A DNA stretch of 64,000 nucleotides from Reichenbachiella ulvae (GTDB taxonomy: Bacteria; Bacteroidota; Bacteroidia; Cytophagales; Cyclobacteriaceae). Shown here piece after piece: positions 62,630-64,000 of this stretch. A program made the position numbers and the translations under genes. The stretch lies in NCBI RefSeq assembly GCF_025833875.1, contig NZ_JAOYOD010000001.1, positions 4,154,001 to 4,218,000 of the forward strand. The letters are read 5' to 3'. Position 1 is the stretch's first letter; every line of letters starts with the position of its first letter. Under the pieces are notes generated by a model, which searched no databases, was not told where the DNA came from, and saw only the letters and a program-made list of their open reading frames with translations.

Positions 62630-62661
62630 TCAAAAAAACCCCTGAGAATGATCTAGGGGTT
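62630..62661 (-). terminator. Intrinsic terminator after the 39-aa gene
   Basis: AACCCCT (62637-62643) pairs with AGGGGTT (62655-62661). On the minus strand the hairpin is followed by seven T. It lies 25 bp after the stop of the small gene at 62687-62806. Confidence 0.75.
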
Positions 62662-62686
62662 ACAAGTTCTTTTAATCAAGGTATGA

Positions 62687-62806
62687 TTATTCTTCTTCTT
62701 GCGTCTTTTTAAAATCGATGAAAGAAACTGCTGCACCGAAGGCAACAATGCAAATAAAAATGTTGACAAAAAGGTTTACTCCGTCTGTAACCGCTGGATT
62801 TAACAT
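62687..62806 (-). CDS. 39-residue single-TM peptide
   Basis: A short frame reading MLNPAVTDGVNLFVN, then a hydrophobic stretch (about 12-30), then a polar tail DFKKTQEEE and TAA. The shape is one membrane helix with the negative C-terminal tail facing the cytoplasm. A terminator with seven T lies 25 bp after its stop, and no other minus-strand gene ends here, which supports a real transcript. No homologue is recognised. The rest of the 353-bp gap between ppk1 and tag (62514-62629 and 62807-62866) shows nothing further. Confidence 0.6.
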   Translation of the reverse strand: MLNPAVTDGVNLFVNIFICIVAFGAAVSFIDFKKTQEEE

Positions 62807-62866
62807 AATGCTCTAGTTTTATTTCTAAGGCGAAGTTAAAGAAGAATCTACAAATCCTTTAAAAGA

Positions 62867-63439
62867 TCACTTTAAAAGTTCGGTATAGCGAAAGCAATCT
62901 ATCGAATGATCGTTGACCAGACCAGTCGCTTGCATATGGGCATAGATGATCGTACTACCGACAAATTTGAACCCCCGCTTTTTTAGATCTTTGCTCAGAG
63001 CATCTGATTCGGCGGTAGTTGCAGGCACTTCGCTCATAGATTTCCAATGTCCTACGATTACCTTATGATTTACAAAGCCCCATATATAGTTGTCGAAGGA
63101 CCCAAATTCCTTTTGTATCTCAAGAAAGCATCGTGCATTGGTGACGGCACTCCTTATTTTCAGTTTGTTTCTGACGATTCCTTCGTATTGAATGAGTTCT
63201 TGAATCTTCTCTTCTGAGAATTTAGCTACCTTTTCTACATCGAAATCAGCGAAGGCCTGACGGTACCCTTCCCTTTTCTTAATAATTGTACTCCAGCTGA
63301 GACCCGCCTGTGCACCTTCTAAGATGAGAAATTCGAAGTGCGTTTTGTCATCGTGTACAGGGACTCCCCATTCCTCATCGTGGTATTTTTCATAAGCCTC
63401 AAAAGAGTTCTCCGCCCAGCCGCATCTTTTTTTACACAT
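62867..63439 (-). CDS. tag: DNA-3-methyladenine glycosylase I
   Basis: An alkylation-repair glycosylase, 190 aa from the ATG at 63439. The zinc-site residues match Tag: Cys6 in 'KRCGW', His20 in 'YHDEEWGVP', and a His and Cys in 'HSIDCFRY' at the end. 'ILEGAQAGLSWSTIIKKREGYRQAF' (read in parts) is also typical. An open frame continues to 63541 but overlaps the divergent gene and adds no conserved sequence. Confidence 0.93.
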   Translation of the reverse strand: MCKKRCGWAENSFEAYEKYHDEEWGVPVHDDKTHFEFLILEGAQAGLSWSTIIKKREGYRQAFADFDVEKVAKFSEEKIQELIQYEGIVRNKLKIRSAVTNARCFLEIQKEFGSFDNYIWGFVNHKVIVGHWKSMSEVPATTAESDALSKDLKKRGFKFVGSTIIYAHMQATGLVNDHSIDCFRYTELLK

Positions 63440-63523
63440 TTGTAGAGTGTTTATCTCTGGTACTTTAATTTCAATAGATCTAAGTTTCAATTTCGAAAGA
63501 AAATCATTCTCTTTGGCCTGCTG

Positions 63524-64000
63524 ATGAAACAAAAATTTCACTTCTTTTTATTCATGACCCTTGGTCTGCTCTTAAGCAGCTATGGCCAGGTTGAGGCTCA
63601 GATGGTAGGTGCAGACGCTATGCAGTTCAAGGAGCTAGTTTATCACGACAATCTTCCTAAATACTTACTTTCTACCAAAACTGCTGTGCTGGTCTCCACC
63701 CCGAGATCGGAGGAGGATCCAAGGTTGCGTTCCAATTGGAAGGAACTTTCTGAGTTTGCGCATAAGTATTTTCGACAAATGAAAATTGATGCGATTGCCT
63801 ATTACTATCTGGATGATGTATTTGCCAATGTGCGCCAAAATGAAATCTTTTATACTGAGATGGCCGAAAGAGAGATCAAATATTTGATTCTCTTGGATCA
63901 AAAAAGAGTGGAATTGGATAGTGGTACCACCAATTATTACAGGATTACGGTCACTTCGTTCAATGATGAATCAAGCTTCGTTTCGCAAGGTCAAAACGCA
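63524..64000 (+). CDS. Exported hypothetical protein, cut by the right edge
   Basis: 159 codons are visible from the ATG at 63524, open to the window end. A signal peptide (about 1-25, ending VEAQ) precedes a mature part that starts 'MVGADAMQFKELVYH' and includes 'STPRSEEDPRLRSNWKELSE' (both in parts) and 'FRQMKIDAIAYYYLDD'. No family is recognised. It is divergent to tag, with 84 bp between the two starts. Confidence 0.7.
   Translation, partial: MKQKFHFFLFMTLGLLLSSYGQVEAQMVGADAMQFKELVYHDNLPKYLLSTKTAVLVSTPRSEEDPRLRSNWKELSEFAHKYFRQMKIDAIAYYYLDDVFANVRQNEIFYTEMAEREIKYLILLDQKRVELDSGTTNYYRITVTSFNDESSFVSQGQNA

Noticed and set aside
1..64000. CRISPR arrays, tRNA, rRNA, prophage or insertion sequences
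   Set aside because: No regularly spaced direct repeats, cloverleaf-like sequences, integrase or transposase genes were found on reading.

Overview
The window looks like a chromosomal segment of a marine-type Bacteroidota, probably order Cytophagales. The reasons are: a type IX secretion (T9SS) C-terminal sorting domain, many short N-terminal signal peptides on predicted outer-membrane barrels, a Na+-translocating NADH:quinone reductase operon, a BlaI/M56-TonB pair, a one-Cys DksA-like protein, TAnnTTTG-type -7 boxes, and the near absence of Shine-Dalgarno-driven starts. The genus cannot be fixed from the sequence. No rRNA, tRNA, CRISPR, phage or insertion sequence was seen.

Layout. 1-8.1 kb is housekeeping: a 5'-truncated glutamate dehydrogenase, phosphatidylserine decarboxylase, a 23S-type pseudouridine synthase, scpB behind a DksA-like gene, a periplasmic isoaspartyl peptidase, ComM, endonuclease III, and an ECF sigma factor overlapping a small putative anti-sigma gene. 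8.1-15.5 kb holds a DUF427 protein, a class V aminotransferase-fold enzyme, an ABC permease/ATPase/Rieske operon, a secreted PL14-like lyase, small lipoproteins, an Xaa-Pro aminopeptidase and an acyl-CoA desaturase. 15.5-33.5 kb holds uvrA behind a palindromic repeat, a NamZ-like muramidase, an OtsA-OtsB fusion, an orphan histidine kinase, a WG-repeat protein, a DUF4153 membrane protein, a double VOC protein, a PIN toxin-antitoxin pair, a RidA/GH15 pair, tpiA and ispH. 33.5-36.2 kb is a reverse-strand run of secreted proteins and barrels, including a tandem paralogous pair. 36.3-41.0 kb is nqrABCDE, with no nqrF next to it. 41.2-43.3 kb is a blaI/M56-TonB pair flanked by three AACTAA-N4-TTAGTT palindromes. 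43.3-48.1 kb is outer-membrane barrels, two of them Omp85-like. 48.3-64 kb has a four-domain cNMP-binding/acyltransferase/SGNH-hydrolase fusion, an M48 protease, a patatin, a FadL-like barrel, an orphan PhnD-like lipoprotein, a 1360-residue BNR-repeat T9SS cargo with a coupled lipoprotein, polyphosphate kinase, a 39-codon membrane peptide with its own terminator, Tag glycosylase, and a secreted protein cut by the right edge.

How the genes relate. Lipid remodelling is a recurring theme: phosphatidylserine decarboxylase, desaturase, the cNMP-acyltransferase-SGNH fusion and patatin. Trehalose or alpha-glucan metabolism appears twice (OtsAB, GH15). The genome is tightly packed: four convergent pairs share 4-bp overlapping stop codons, a fifth pair abuts exactly with its terminator stem inside both coding ends, and several co-directional genes overlap as ATGA, TTGA, TAATG or 8-14 bp. 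The strongest candidate for something poorly described is the cNMP-acyltransferase-SGNH fusion at 48299-50833. The NQR operon without nqrF, the palindrome-flanked blaI cassette and the 39-aa gene follow.
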